From assembly GCA_009773565.1 (NCBI GenBank), contig WSXY01000010.1, forward strand, positions 1-64,000: 64,000 nucleotides of DNA, given 5' to 3'. The notes beneath the pieces were generated by a model. That model had not been told where the DNA came from and made no database searches. It saw nothing but the letters and a program-made list of their open reading frames with translations. The stretch is from Actinomycetota bacterium. Lineage in GTDB: Bacteria; Actinomycetota; Coriobacteriia; Anaerosomatales; Anaerosomataceae. Made by a program: the position numbers and the translations under genes. Below are positions 42,320 through 51,726 of this stretch, piece after piece. Numbering within the stretch: position 1 is the stretch's first letter; each line of letters opens with the position of its first letter.

Positions 42320-43518
42320 CCTTTCGATGGTTTCCAATCCTGTCCAACAATGATGATGATATTGGCCACGTCTTGCTCGGACGGTTGATTCACAATCTTA
42401 CCTACGCCGAGAACCTTCTTGACGCTCTCGCCTTTCGCCAGGTCGCCATCCTGAACGACGATAAGCGTCTCTTTGTAGTCGAAGCGATCGGCGTTCTTGG
42501 TATCGACGACACGCATCCCGGCCTTGATGAGCACCTGCGCGGCCTCGCCCGCAGTGCCCGGGGAACCCGACCCGTTGTACACGATGACGCGAATGACGCC
42601 GTCGTCAGCACTAAGCCGAACGCCCCACCACGAAAGCAACAAGTCGGCCACCTGGTCGCGCTGCGGTTCGAAGTACGTCTGATCGGCGAGATTGATCGGC
42701 TTGACCGGTAGCGGCACAAGCGCCACCTGTGCCGTCTTGACGCCGTCCATGAAGGCCTTCACCTTGGCCTTACCCGCAGCGTCGAGGTCAGATGAAACCA
42801 CGGCGTCCATGAGTCCGGCAAGTGATTGGTTGGTGAGAGCGTCTTGATACGTCTGTTTGGTCACAACGACATGCTTGCCAAACGGCACCCCGAGATAGTT
42901 GGAGATTGCGGCCATAGAAACGGCGGGACCTGCTTTATAAGAGTCTCCGATACGCTCAAAACCCTGCCCCGGCACCTCCATAAATGCGCCATCGGGAATC
43001 GCGATTCCGAAGATCTGGCCATTTACCTCATCAAGTCTGATCGCGAGGAAATCTGCCCCTGACGTGCCGTCCGTTCCGATAACCAGCAGGTTGTCCTGTG
43101 CGCGCTCCTGCACCGCTTCCGGGCTGTTCGCGGCAACGGCCTGACGCTTGGCAAGAAAGCGTGCCGCACTGTTGATGCCGGTTGCCACAAGCATGAAGAC
43201 AAGCACAAGACCAACGAGCGCTCCCAGCGCGATTCCCGCATACCGCAATCCCGTTCCAAGCGCCTTGCCGGCGGTCTCGGCCTTCTCGGAGACTCCCGCC
43301 TTCACGCGATCGGCCTTGACGCTCTGGCGCAGGCGCTTGCCACCCTTCGAGGAGCGCTTCGACGCCCGATAGCCCGCAGCGGGTTGCTCGGGCTTCTCGA
43401 CATGGGTCCGGCGTCGCGGGTAATCGACACCCGAGCGGTCGGGAGCGACGGTCGGTACCGCCTCCTCGACAGGAGTCTGCTCGACGTCGGCATCATGCTT
43501 GCGGTGCTTGCGGCTCAT
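42316..43518 (-). CDS. LCP-like membrane protein with LytR_C domain, probably inactive
   Basis: A 400-residue protein. The first ~95 residues are charged and cytoplasmic, followed by one span (GIALGALVGLVLVFMLVATG). An LCP-like domain (residues ~130-280) starts NLLVIGTDGTSGADFLAIRL. A LytR_C domain follows (VIRVIVYNGSGSPGTAGEAA). In active LCP enzymes, which attach glycopolymers to peptidoglycan, RSD and PRDT motifs supply catalytic Arg and Asp. Here they read GAD and IPDG, so the Arg residues are missing. It lies between yqeK and rsfS, the usual place for LCP genes in this lineage. Confidence 0.82.
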   Translation of the reverse strand: MSRKHRKHDADVEQTPVEEAVPTVAPDRSGVDYPRRRTHVEKPEQPAAGYRASKRSSKGGKRLRQSVKADRVKAGVSEKAETAGKALGTGLRYAGIALGALVGLVLVFMLVATGINSAARFLAKRQAVAANSPEAVQERAQDNLLVIGTDGTSGADFLAIRLDEVNGQIFGIAIPDGAFMEVPGQGFERIGDSYKAGPAVSMAAISNYLGVPFGKHVVVTKQTYQDALTNQSLAGLMDAVVSSDLDAAGKAKVKAFMDGVKTAQVALVPLPVKPINLADQTYFEPQRDQVADLLLSWWGVRLSADDGVIRVIVYNGSGSPGTAGEAAQVLIKAGMRVVDTKNADRFDYKETLIVVQDGDLAKGESVKKVLGVGKIVNQPSEQDVANIIIIVGQDWKPSKG

Positions 43519-44090
43519 CTCGCCTCGCCCCCGACGATCTGATTCCACGTCGCGACGGTCTCCGGATGAATCCGACGACGGCTCTCGATAAGGTGGCGCA
43601 GCGAATCCGCATACGTCCGCGTGAAGAGCTCCTCAAGCGAAATGACTCCCACAAGCTCACGGAGCTCCCCCGCGCCTGCGTGCGTGCGAGCGGGCTCGAG
43701 CGTGTCGGCGATGTACACGACCATATCAAGGTCAGTGAGTGTGGCAGACCCGTACGTGTGGGCGCCGATCGCGTCGAGGACCGCCGCGTCGATACCGGGG
43801 AACGTACGCTTCAGCATCGCCGCTGCAACGGGTGCGTGGAGCAGATATGGCACGGCGCGATCCGCATCGGTGACCGGAATGCGGAGAACCCCGGCCCGTT
43901 CAAGAAGTTCCGCGCCGGTCATGCTCTTGCACCAGTCATGAAGCAGACCGGCGAGGCGTGCGGCCTCACTATCAAGGCCGTAGGTGTCCGCGAGATGCGC
44001 TGCCATCGCGGCGACGCTTACCGAATGGCGGACGCCTCGTTCATCAAGGCGCGCTCCGAGCGCGGTGAGGGCGACGTCATACGGTGGCAT
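43515..44090 (-). CDS. yqeK: YqeK-type HD phosphohydrolase (Ap4A hydrolase)
   Basis: A 191-residue HD protein of the family that splits symmetrical Ap4A into two ADP. HSVSVAAMAAHLADTYGLD and AGLLHDWCKSM give the HD motif. AIGAHTYGS and VVYIADTLEPAR follow as in YqeK. ATG 44090 lies 4 bp after the nadD stop, and the gene overlaps the LCP gene by four bases. Confidence 0.93.
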   Translation of the reverse strand: MPPYDVALTALGARLDERGVRHSVSVAAMAAHLADTYGLDSEAARLAGLLHDWCKSMTGAELLERAGVLRIPVTDADRAVPYLLHAPVAAAMLKRTFPGIDAAVLDAIGAHTYGSATLTDLDMVVYIADTLEPARTHAGAGELRELVGVISLEELFTRTYADSLRHLIESRRRIHPETVATWNQIVGGEAR

Positions 44091-44094
44091 CACG

Positions 44095-44703
44095 TCACAA
44101 CCCTCCCGCGTACAGGTTGTTCTTCGCCACATACGCGCCAACGGACTCGGGGAGCAAGTAGCGCACCGGACGACGCTCACCGAGGCGCAAGCGGATGTCA
44201 GTCGATGAGATAGCGAGTGCCGGAACTTCCATGAACTCGATGCTGAGGCGCTGCGCATCCTCCTGCGAGAACCGCTCGAGGTCGTAGCCCGGGCGCGTTG
44301 CCGCGATGAACGTGCACACATCTGCGAGACGCCCCGAGTCCTTCCACGTGAGAATGTCCCAGACCGCGTCCGCGCCCGTGATGAAGTAAAGCTCCGTCTG
44401 CGGGCCGTTCAGATCGCGCAATGCGAGCATCGTATCGACCGTGTACGTCAGACCGGCGCGGTCGATCTCCAGACGAGACACCTCAAAGTCGGGGTTACTC
44501 GCCGTGGCAATCACTGTCATCAGGTAGCGATGCTCGGCCGGAGTAACGGTCCGATGGGTCTTTCGCACGGGAACACCGGTCGGCATGAAGATGACCTTGT
44601 CCAGGTTGAACTGGACAAGCGCCTCTTCGGCGGTGACGAGGTGACCGTAGTGGATCGGGTCGAACGTCCCGCCCATGATGCCGAGCCTCAGCTTCTTTCT
44701 CAC
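44095..44703 (-). CDS. nadD: nicotinate-nucleotide adenylyltransferase
   Basis: A 202-residue enzyme that joins NaMN and ATP in NAD synthesis. GIMGGTFDPIHYGHLVTAEE holds the HxGH-type motif, and LAISSTDIRLRLGER is the ISSTxxR motif. GTG 44703 overlaps the proA stop (GTGA). It forms an operon with proA and yqeK. Confidence 0.97.
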   Translation of the reverse strand: MRKKLRLGIMGGTFDPIHYGHLVTAEEALVQFNLDKVIFMPTGVPVRKTHRTVTPAEHRYLMTVIATASNPDFEVSRLEIDRAGLTYTVDTMLALRDLNGPQTELYFITGADAVWDILTWKDSGRLADVCTFIAATRPGYDLERFSQEDAQRLSIEFMEVPALAISSTDIRLRLGERRPVRYLLPESVGAYVAKNNLYAGGL

Positions 44704-45953
44704 TCGCGAATCTGACCGCTTCCCATTGCCATGAACTTCGTCGTCGTGAGCGCCGTAAGGCCCATGGGGCCGCGGGCGTGAAGTTTCTGTGTCGAGATAC
44801 CAATCTCAGCACCAAGACCGAACTCTCCCCCGTCAGTGAACCGCGTCGAGGCATTCGCGTAAACCGCTGCGGCATCAATCTCGTTCAGGAACCGAAGTGC
44901 GGCCTGGTAGTCCTCGGTGATGATTGCCTCGCTATGCTTGGTGCCGTACGTGTTGATGTGCTTAATCGCCTCGTCGAGGCCGCTCACGACCTTGCAGGAT
45001 ATCTTGAGGTCGAGGTACTCGGTACCCCAGTCCTCCTCGGTGGCCGGCTTGATCTGCATGATCGCACCAAGCGCCCGCGTCCTCTCGTCAGCGTAGACCG
45101 TGACTCCCGAGTCCTCAAGCGCCTTCAAGATCGGCGGGAGGGCTCGTTCATAGATGGCTTCATCGACGAGGAGCGACTCGGCGGAGTTGCACACGCCAGG
45201 GCGCTGCACCTTGGCGTTGATAACGATGCGCTTGGCCATCTCGATGTCGGCTGACGTGTGTACGTAGATGTGGCAGTTGCCGACGCCCGTCTCGATAACC
45301 GGAACCTTCGCGTTCTCGATGACATTCTTGATGAGGCCGGCGCCCCCGCGAGGGATGAGCACGTCGATCATGCCGTGGAGGCTCATGAGCTCCTCGGCAG
45401 CCTCGCGACCGGGCGACTCCACGTATTGGATGCAGCCGTCAGGAAGCCCGGAGCCAACAGCTGCTGACGCGAGCACCTTGGTGAGTGCGAGGTTCGAGTT
45501 CGCGGCAAGCGAGCCACCGCGGAGAATGACGGCGTTGGCGGTCTTGATGGCAAGTCCGGCGGCGTCGGCAGTGACGTTCGGGCGTGCCTCGTAGATCATC
45601 GCGACGACGCCCATCGGCACCCGCACCTGTTGCAACCAGATGCCGTTGGCAAGCCGCGAACCACTCACAACCTCGCCGATAGGGTCAGGCAGCAGCGACA
45701 GGCTCTTGAGCGCCTCAGAAATCGACTTCACGCGCGCAGGAGTGAGCTCAAGCCGATCGAGCAGGGGCTCCGAAGTGTTCTTCTCGCGCGCAAGCCGCAT
45801 ATCGATCTCGTTTGCGGCGATGATCTCATCGACTTTAGCGACGAGCGCATGCGACATGGAAAGAAGCGCACGGTTGCGCTGATCGGTCGATGTCGCGGCA
45901 AGCGCGTTCGCGGCTTCCCTCGCGCGGTGCGCAAGCGTCGTGACCTCGGACAT
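44700..45953 (-). CDS. proA: gamma-glutamyl phosphate reductase
   Basis: A 417-residue enzyme making glutamate-5-semialdehyde for proline synthesis. The catalytic Cys is in RPGVCNSAESLLVDEAIYE. Other hallmarks are GVVAMIYEARPNVTADAAGLAIK, DVLIPRGGAGLI and the C-terminal GLGAEIGISTQKLHARGPMG. ATG 45953 has GGAAGGGG six bases upstream. proB lies 52 bp upstream. Confidence 0.97.
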   Translation of the reverse strand: MSEVTTLAHRAREAANALAATSTDQRNRALLSMSHALVAKVDEIIAANEIDMRLAREKNTSEPLLDRLELTPARVKSISEALKSLSLLPDPIGEVVSGSRLANGIWLQQVRVPMGVVAMIYEARPNVTADAAGLAIKTANAVILRGGSLAANSNLALTKVLASAAVGSGLPDGCIQYVESPGREAAEELMSLHGMIDVLIPRGGAGLIKNVIENAKVPVIETGVGNCHIYVHTSADIEMAKRIVINAKVQRPGVCNSAESLLVDEAIYERALPPILKALEDSGVTVYADERTRALGAIMQIKPATEEDWGTEYLDLKISCKVVSGLDEAIKHINTYGTKHSEAIITEDYQAALRFLNEIDAAAVYANASTRFTDGGEFGLGAEIGISTQKLHARGPMGLTALTTTKFMAMGSGQIRE

Positions 45954-46005
45954 TCGCAACCCCTTCCAGTGCATCACTCGCAGGCGTCAGGTACCGTCAA
46001 ACTGT

Positions 46006-47109
46006 TCAGACGATGACGAGATGGTCGCGGTGGACGACCTCGGTCCCATCCCAGTGCGACAGCACGCCCGCGATCTGCGACGTACGCATACCCTTCACCT
46101 TTCGAAGGTCCTCGGCAGACATCCCCGCAAGCCCACGGGCAACCACGGTCCCCTCGCTATCGTTGAGCGTAACCGCATCCCCGACAACAAAGCTCCCGGA
46201 CACGTCAACGACCCCGGCCGGGAGCAGGCTACCACCACGCAAGCATAGGGCCTCTTTCGCGCCAGCGTCAATCGCGATAGAACCCACCGCGCGCCCTGCG
46301 TAAGCCAGCCACAACTTGCGTCCTTTCATGGCCGCCTTGCCGCCCGCGAAGAGCGTTCCGACGGGCTTGCCCGCTACAGCATCGACGACGACGTTCTCGC
46401 GTCGTCCGTCGCAGACGACCAGCGGAATCCCCGCATCCATGAGCGCTCGCGCGGCCTCAAGCTTGGTGGCCATACCGCCGGAGCCGATGAGCGAGCCAGT
46501 TCCGCCAGCAGCTGCAAGCAACTCGTCGGTCAGCTCCTCGACGACTTCGACGAGGCGCGCGGCAGAATCCTGGCGCGGGTCAGTGTCGTAGAGGCCTTCG
46601 ATATCGGTCAGCAGCACGACCGCGTCGGCGTGAAGCATGATGCCGACGAGCGCCGCCAGGTAATCGTTGTCGCCGAAGCGGATCTCGTCTACGGCAGTCG
46701 TGTCGTTCTCGTTGACGATCGGCAGAACGCCCATCTCGAGCAGGCGCTCCAGCGTGTGGCTCGCATTCAGATACTGCTGCCGATGAGAGACGTCTTGCCG
46801 GGTGAAGAGCACCTGCCCGACGCTCATGCCACGCTCGGCGGCAAGCTCCGCGTACGTCTCGATGAGGCGCACCTGACCGACGGCTGCCGTCGCCTGCACG
46901 GTCGGCATATCCTTCGGGCGGCTCATGAGTGCGAGTGCTTCAAGCCCTGCGGCGATCGCACCTGACGATACGAGCGCGACGAGATAACCTTCTTCGCGAA
47001 GCGAGACGATCTGATCGAGAAGCGTCCCGAGGAACTCGCGAGAGACCCGCCCGTCGGCACCGGTCACCGTCGAGCTGCCGACCTTGACGACGATCGTCCG
47101 CTTACTCAT
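46006..47109 (-). CDS. proB: glutamate 5-kinase
   Basis: A 367-residue kinase for the first step of proline synthesis. The amino-acid-kinase domain has IVVKVGSSTVTG, ALVSSGAIAAG, PIVNENDTTAVDEIRFGDND and GTGSLIGSGGMATKLEAA. A C-terminal PUA domain spans ~270-367 (LLPAGVVDVSGSF). ATG 47109 overlaps the obg stop by eight bases. Confidence 0.97.
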   Translation of the reverse strand: MSKRTIVVKVGSSTVTGADGRVSREFLGTLLDQIVSLREEGYLVALVSSGAIAAGLEALALMSRPKDMPTVQATAAVGQVRLIETYAELAAERGMSVGQVLFTRQDVSHRQQYLNASHTLERLLEMGVLPIVNENDTTAVDEIRFGDNDYLAALVGIMLHADAVVLLTDIEGLYDTDPRQDSAARLVEVVEELTDELLAAAGGTGSLIGSGGMATKLEAARALMDAGIPLVVCDGRRENVVVDAVAGKPVGTLFAGGKAAMKGRKLWLAYAGRAVGSIAIDAGAKEALCLRGGSLLPAGVVDVSGSFVVGDAVTLNDSEGTVVARGLAGMSAEDLRKVKGMRTSQIAGVLSHWDGTEVVHRDHLVIV

Positions 47110-48436
47110 CCCCCGCCTCTTCTTCCACCACGCCCGCGATCTCCGGCGCAACAAGCGATTCGAACTCGAATGATACCGGCCCGATGGTCACGGTGTCGCC
47201 ATCGATGGCACCGGCCTCGATGAGCGCGTTCTCCACGCCCGCACGCTTCAGGCGTCGCTGCAGGTGTGCCACGCCTTCTTCATTATTCATGTCGGTCATG
47301 ATGACCATGCGCTCGACGAAGCCGCTTCGAATGACGTATTCGGACTTACCGGCGCGCTCGACCTCGATGACGCGCTCTTTCGGCGGCTCATAGATGAATG
47401 TCTCCTCGAAGACATCAGCCTCGGGCTCAACCGAGAGGCGCAACTCATGCACGATGCCTGCGACAGCTCGCACCATATCCTCGATACCGACACCCGTGAC
47501 GGCCGAAACGGCGAAGTAGGGCCGCCCGATGTCCTCGCACCACTGCGCGACACGGGTCGACTCCTCATCCGCACCGTCAACGTCCATCTTGTTGCCGATG
47601 ACGACCTGCGGACGCGAAGCGAGTTCCTCGGCGTGAGCCGCGAGCTCTGCGTCGATGATGCTGATGCCTTCGACCGGGTCTCGCCCTTCATAGCCGCCAG
47701 TGAGATCGACGACGTGCAAGATGAGCGCCGTACGCTCGATATGCCGGAGAAACGCATGCCCGAGACCGGCACCCTCGCTGGCACCCTCGATGAGGCCGGG
47801 AATGTCAGCCGCGACAAACGAACGGTCGCCCGCCTTTACGACACCCAGGTTCGGGATGAGCGTGGTGAACGGATAGTCGGCGATCTTGGGGCGAGCAGCG
47901 CTCATACGAGCGATCAGCGATGACTTACCGACGCTCGGGAAACCCACCAGTGCCGCATCCGCGAGCAACTTCAACTCAAGCGTGATCCAACGCTCTTCGG
48001 AGGGCTCGCCAAGCTGCGCAAATGAAGGCGCGCGGCGCGTTGCCGTCACGAAGTGAGTGTTGCCGAGACCTCCGCGGCCTCCGCGGGCGACCACCACGCG
48101 CCGACCGTGGCGAGCGAGGTCTGCCATGATCTCGCCGGTCTCCTCGAGCCGCACGACCGTGCCGACGGGCACGCGAAGAACCAGGTCCTCACCGCACGCG
48201 CCGTCCAGGTTGGAGCCCTTACCGTGCGTACCGCGCTCGGCCTTGAAGTGTCGCTTGTAGTGGAAGTCCAGGAGCGTCGAGAGCGCCTGATCGGCCTCGA
48301 TGACGATACTGCCGCCCTTGCCGCCGTCTCCGCCGTTCGGTCCGCCCTTGGGAACGTGGGCCTCCCGGCGCATCGAGGCACTACCGCCGCCACCGTCTCC
48401 GGCCTTTACGTGAATCTTCGCTTCATCGACGAACAT
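47102..48436 (-). CDS. obg: GTPase Obg
   Basis: A 444-residue GTPase for 50S assembly. The glycine-rich Obg fold begins FVDEAKIHVKAGDGGGGSAS. The G domain has GFPSVGKSSLIARMSAA and DIPGLIEGASEGAGLGHAFL. A C-terminal OCT domain (residues ~345-425) contains FVERMVIMTDMNNEEGVAHL. ATG 48436 is preceded by AGGGAG. It heads the obg-proBA-nadD-yqeK-LCP-rsfS operon. Confidence 0.97.
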   Translation of the reverse strand: MFVDEAKIHVKAGDGGGGSASMRREAHVPKGGPNGGDGGKGGSIVIEADQALSTLLDFHYKRHFKAERGTHGKGSNLDGACGEDLVLRVPVGTVVRLEETGEIMADLARHGRRVVVARGGRGGLGNTHFVTATRRAPSFAQLGEPSEERWITLELKLLADAALVGFPSVGKSSLIARMSAARPKIADYPFTTLIPNLGVVKAGDRSFVAADIPGLIEGASEGAGLGHAFLRHIERTALILHVVDLTGGYEGRDPVEGISIIDAELAAHAEELASRPQVVIGNKMDVDGADEESTRVAQWCEDIGRPYFAVSAVTGVGIEDMVRAVAGIVHELRLSVEPEADVFEETFIYEPPKERVIEVERAGKSEYVIRSGFVERMVIMTDMNNEEGVAHLQRRLKRAGVENALIEAGAIDGDTVTIGPVSFEFESLVAPEIAGVVEEEAGDE

Positions 48437-48500
48437 GGTTGCTCCCTACCGGAGGACCTGCACCGATGATAGTCGATACGCGGTTCGACCCCTATCGTGA

Positions 48501-48528
48501 CAAAAGACCCTCCACCACCGGTGGAGGG
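48501..48528 (-). terminator. intrinsic terminator after rpmA
   Basis: A 9-bp perfect stem (48508-48516 with 48520-48528, CCCTCCACC arm) has a three-base loop and is followed on the minus strand by TCTTTTG. It separates the rplU-rpmA unit from obg. Confidence 0.88.
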
Positions 48529-48562
48529 CCCTCGTACGTTTAGTGCGTACTCGAACGGCCTG

Positions 48563-48817
48563 TTAAGCGACGACCGGTCGAATGTGGACCCGACGGTCTT
48601 TGCCATGCGAGAACTCGACGACGCCGTCCATCTTGGCGAAGAGCGTGTCGTCACGACCGATGCCTACGTTCACACCGGGCTTGAGACGCGTGCCGCGCTG
48701 GCGGACGAGAATCGAGCCGGACGTGACGATCTGACCGGCGAACCGTTTGACGCCAAGTCGCTTGGACTTGGAATCGCGGCCGTTCTTCGTTGAACCGAGG
48801 CCTTTCTTATGGGCCAT
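48563..48817 (-). CDS. rpmA: 50S ribosomal protein L27
   Basis: An 84-residue protein near the peptidyl-transferase centre. It starts directly [21 protein letters not shown], without the N-terminal extension that is cleaved in Firmicutes. [20 protein letters not shown] follows. It is 20 bp downstream of rplU. Confidence 0.98.
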   Translation of the reverse strand: MAHKKGLGSTKNGRDSKSKRLGVKRFAGQIVTSGSILVRQRGTRLKPGVNVGIGRDDTLFAKMDGVVEFSHGKDRRVHIRPVVA

Positions 48818-48837
48818 TGCTCACAACCCCTTCGACT

Positions 48838-49458
48838 CTATTCGGCGGCCTCGTCGGCGTTCGATGCGGGCTTCTTGGCGGCCGGCTTCTTAGCAGCCGG
48901 CTTCTTGACTTCACCTTCGACGGCCTTCGCGGCCGCGGGCTTCTTGGCTGCGGGCTTCTTAGCCGCGGGCTTCTTGACGGCCGGCTTCTCAGCAGCGGCG
49001 GTCTCAACCTTGGCTGCGGGCTTCTTCGCCGCAGGCTTCTTGACGGCCGGCTTCTCAGCAGCAGGCTTCTTCACCGCAGGCTTCTCGGTGGCGACTGCAG
49101 CTTCGACAACGGGAGCCTCGGCCTTGACGGCCTTAGCGGCCTTCTTTGGCGCACCCGTGGCGATATCGGTGATGAGCACCGTCGTCTGCTGCTGGCGGTG
49201 ACCTCTCATCTTCTTGTAGCCCTTGCGCTTCTTGAACTTGAAGACGATCTGCTTGTCGCCCTTGAAGTGCTCGACGACGGTAGCGGTGACCGTGACCGCA
49301 GCGGCGTCATCACCGAAGAGGATCGTGTCACCATCAGCCACGAACAACACGGGCAGCGTAACGGACTCGCCGACCGGTGCATCGATCTTTTCTACAACGG
49401 CAACAGCGCCATTTTCTACCTTGAGCTGCTTACCGCCGGTTGCGACGACTGCGTACAT
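48838..49458 (-). CDS. rplU: 50S ribosomal protein L21 with long basic C-terminal tail
   Basis: A 206-residue protein. The first ~100 residues are normal L21 (MYAVVATGGKQLKVENGAVA, HFKGDKQIVFKFKKRKGYKK, MRGHRQQQTTVLITDI). The other half is a low-complexity Lys/Ala/Pro tail with repeated AVKKPAAKKPAAK-like units, resembling histone H1 or actinobacterial HU tails. Ordinary L21 ends soon after the core. ATG 49458 follows AGGAGC; the preceding TTG is unlikely. It has a strong promoter of its own. Confidence 0.95.
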   Translation of the reverse strand: MYAVVATGGKQLKVENGAVAVVEKIDAPVGESVTLPVLFVADGDTILFGDDAAAVTVTATVVEHFKGDKQIVFKFKKRKGYKKMRGHRQQQTTVLITDIATGAPKKAAKAVKAEAPVVEAAVATEKPAVKKPAAEKPAVKKPAAKKPAAKVETAAAEKPAVKKPAAKKPAAKKPAAAKAVEGEVKKPAAKKPAAKKPASNADEAAE

Positions 49459-49495
49459 CAATAGCTCCTGTCTGCGGAATCAAACGCGAGGAGAA

Positions 49496-49524
49496 ATGCT
49501 AACACAGGGCATGGGTAGGGTCAA
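49496..49524 (-). promoter_or_regulatory. rplU-rpmA promoter
   Basis: On the minus strand TTGACC (49519-49524), a 17-bp spacer and TAGCAT (49496-49501) with a TG one base before the -10. It lies about 38 bp before rplU, in the short gap after rng. Confidence 0.82.
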
Positions 49525-49533
49525 CGAGCGTCC

Positions 49534-51021
49534 CTACGGGGTCGTCGCTTCTGCGATGTTCCCTCGTCCCTCGATCACGATCTTGACTTCTGTGGGGCCA
49601 CAATCGGGATCGGCGACGAGTGCGACGCCCTTTCCGGTCTCGGCCCTCAGGATGGCTATTGTATTGTTTCCGGGCGCTGTTACCAAGGCATAGGTTTCCG
49701 GTTGCAGCCCCAGCAGGTACGCGGAAGACTTTCCGCTGACGAGAATCTCCTTGATCCGCCGCTCCGCCGCAATGCGTCGCGTTGCGTCCGAGAGCACCCT
49801 GCCCTCGCCGTGACACGTCGGGCACGGTGCAGTGAGCACACCATAGAGGCCGTCGGTCACGTTCTTGCGGGTCATTTCCACCAGTCCGAGTCGCGATATC
49901 TCCGTGGTGCGCGTCTTGGTACGGTCGCGCTCAAGTGCGTCATTGAGGCGCTTCGAGACGTCTGCACGGTGCGTCGTGCTCTCCATGTCAATGAAGTCGA
50001 TGACGATGATTCCTCCGATGTCGCGAAGCCTGAGTTGGCGCACGGCCTCCTCGGCAGCCTCAAGGTTCGTCCGGAGAATCGTGTCTTCGAGATTCTTGCG
50101 ACCGACATACGACCCGGTGTTCACGTCGATGGCCGTCAATGCCTCTGTCTTGTCGATGGTGATGTGCCCGCCCGACGGCAACGCCACATTCCGCAGCGTT
50201 GCGGAGTCAATCTGGGGCTGCAACTCTTGCGCATCGAAAATAGAAGTCCGGTCTTTGTGGAGCGTGACCTTGCGAACGAGATCCGGTGATGTCTTCTTAA
50301 GGAACGACACCACCTTCTCGAACAGTCGCTTGTCATCGACGACAAGCCGCTTGTACTCGGGGCCGAACGCATCGCGAACCATCCGCAGCGCCAGGTCCAT
50401 CTCGGTGTACACGACTTCGGGTGCGAGACCCTCATGAGCCTGATGTTTCACGCGCCGCCACAGGCGCTGAAGAAACTCGAGGTCGCTTTCAAGATCCCGC
50501 TGGCTGGCTCCGGCTGCGGCGGTTCGTACGATGACGCCAAGCCCCTCCTCGACGATAGGCGCGACGATCGCATGCAGGCGGTCGCGCTCCTCGTCAGCAA
50601 GCTTGCGAGAAATACCGACAAACGACGAGAACGGCATCAGTACGAGGAACCGCCCGGGAAAGGTCAGTTCCGTCGTGACCCGGGCGCCTTTGGTGCCCAT
50701 CGGGTCCTTCAGAACCTGCACCATGAGCTGCTGACCCGGCCTGAGAAGCGCCTGGATATCGCGCTTTGGCACGTCTTTGACGTCCTCGGGCGCGACGACC
50801 TCATCGACGTAGAGGAAGGCGTTCTTGTCGAGGCCGATGTCGACGAATGCGGCCTGCATCCCCGGCAGAACATCCCGGACCTTCCCGAGATACACGTTGC
50901 CGACGACGCTGCGCTTCGGACGTTCGATATAGAGTTCAACGAGATGACGATTCTCAAGAACCGCCACCCTCGTTTCATGTGCGTCATGCGAGATGAGCAT
51001 CTCGCGGACTGTGTTTGGCAC
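49534..51021 (-). CDS. rng: ribonuclease G/E family endonuclease
   Basis: A 495-residue RNase E/G catalytic protein. An S1 domain near the N-terminus has VGNVYLGKVRDVLPGMQAAFVDIG (VGNVYLGKVRDVLPGMQAAF). The DNase-I-like catalytic Asp residues are in ALTAIDVNTGSYVG and IIVIDFIDMES. The zinc link is CPTCHGEG. It has no long C-terminal scaffold, as in RNase G. The GTG start at 51021 is 15 bp after the upstream gene. It is part of the radical-SAM/DUF2344 run. Confidence 0.95.
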   Translation of the reverse strand: MPNTVREMLISHDAHETRVAVLENRHLVELYIERPKRSVVGNVYLGKVRDVLPGMQAAFVDIGLDKNAFLYVDEVVAPEDVKDVPKRDIQALLRPGQQLMVQVLKDPMGTKGARVTTELTFPGRFLVLMPFSSFVGISRKLADEERDRLHAIVAPIVEEGLGVIVRTAAAGASQRDLESDLEFLQRLWRRVKHQAHEGLAPEVVYTEMDLALRMVRDAFGPEYKRLVVDDKRLFEKVVSFLKKTSPDLVRKVTLHKDRTSIFDAQELQPQIDSATLRNVALPSGGHITIDKTEALTAIDVNTGSYVGRKNLEDTILRTNLEAAEEAVRQLRLRDIGGIIVIDFIDMESTTHRADVSKRLNDALERDRTKTRTTEISRLGLVEMTRKNVTDGLYGVLTAPCPTCHGEGRVLSDATRRIAAERRIKEILVSGKSSAYLLGLQPETYALVTAPGNNTIAILRAETGKGVALVADPDCGPTEVKIVIEGRGNIAEATTP

Positions 51022-51036
51022 TGAGCACCCCCGGTG

Positions 51037-51726
51037 TCACATCGGGCTGCGCCAGGAGTCCTCCTCTTCCACAAGGAGTTCCGTGCGCGTGACGGACGCG
51101 ATACGACCCTCGAGCTTCTCGCGTGCCAGCGCCGTCGTGACAAGGGTTTCGGGGCGGAGCGAGCCGCGCTCGCCCATTCTCGTCGTCAGTCTGACGACGG
51201 TGACCCCTTCGACCGAACTCACTTCCGGCTCCTTCGGGAGCGTCGATGCGAGTTCGAAAACCTTTTGCTTGCCCTTGTGTTCGACAGCAAACACGCCTTC
51301 AGCAACGATTGCCGCCAGAGAGCCTGCGAGGCTCTCCGCTAGTGCTTCTCCTCCCTCCACAACCACTTCGTAGCGAGCGATCGTGAGCGCCGCAGTCAGC
51401 GAGGCGCTTCGCTCACCAACATATACCACGTTGACGGGTGCGAGATTGGCCGGTGTCGCCGACCGCAGACTCGCCAAAACGTCACTCGCAGGTATATAAG
51501 ACCGCAACCACAGGTCGTAGTACTCGCCACGGCCGGCCGTTCCCACGGGAAGCGCCGGACCGAACGCGATGCGCATGTGCGGACTGAACCCCTTGGTGAC
51601 AGCATACGGCAATCGCGCGCGACGTGCCGCGCGACCACACGCGTGAACGGTCTCGAGATGTGAAAGGTGCCTGAGGGGTCCGGACTTCTGAAAACAGACG
51701 CGAGCGCGGAAGGTGCTCTCAGCCAT
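51037..51726 (-). CDS. DUF2344 (TIGR03936) radical-SAM-associated protein
   Basis: A 229-residue protein of the family always found with, or fused to, the TIGR03960 radical-SAM protein. FRARVCFQKSGPLRHLSHLE and GFSPHMRIAFGPALPVGT are its hallmarks. Its role is not established, though the constant link to rng, L21 and L27 suggests RNA or ribosome modification (inference). ATG 51726 overlaps the radical-SAM gene by eight bases. Confidence 0.9.
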   Translation of the reverse strand: MAESTFRARVCFQKSGPLRHLSHLETVHACGRAARRARLPYAVTKGFSPHMRIAFGPALPVGTAGRGEYYDLWLRSYIPASDVLASLRSATPANLAPVNVVYVGERSASLTAALTIARYEVVVEGGEALAESLAGSLAAIVAEGVFAVEHKGKQKVFELASTLPKEPEVSSVEGVTVVRLTTRMGERGSLRPETLVTTALAREKLEGRIASVTRTELLVEEEDSWRSPM

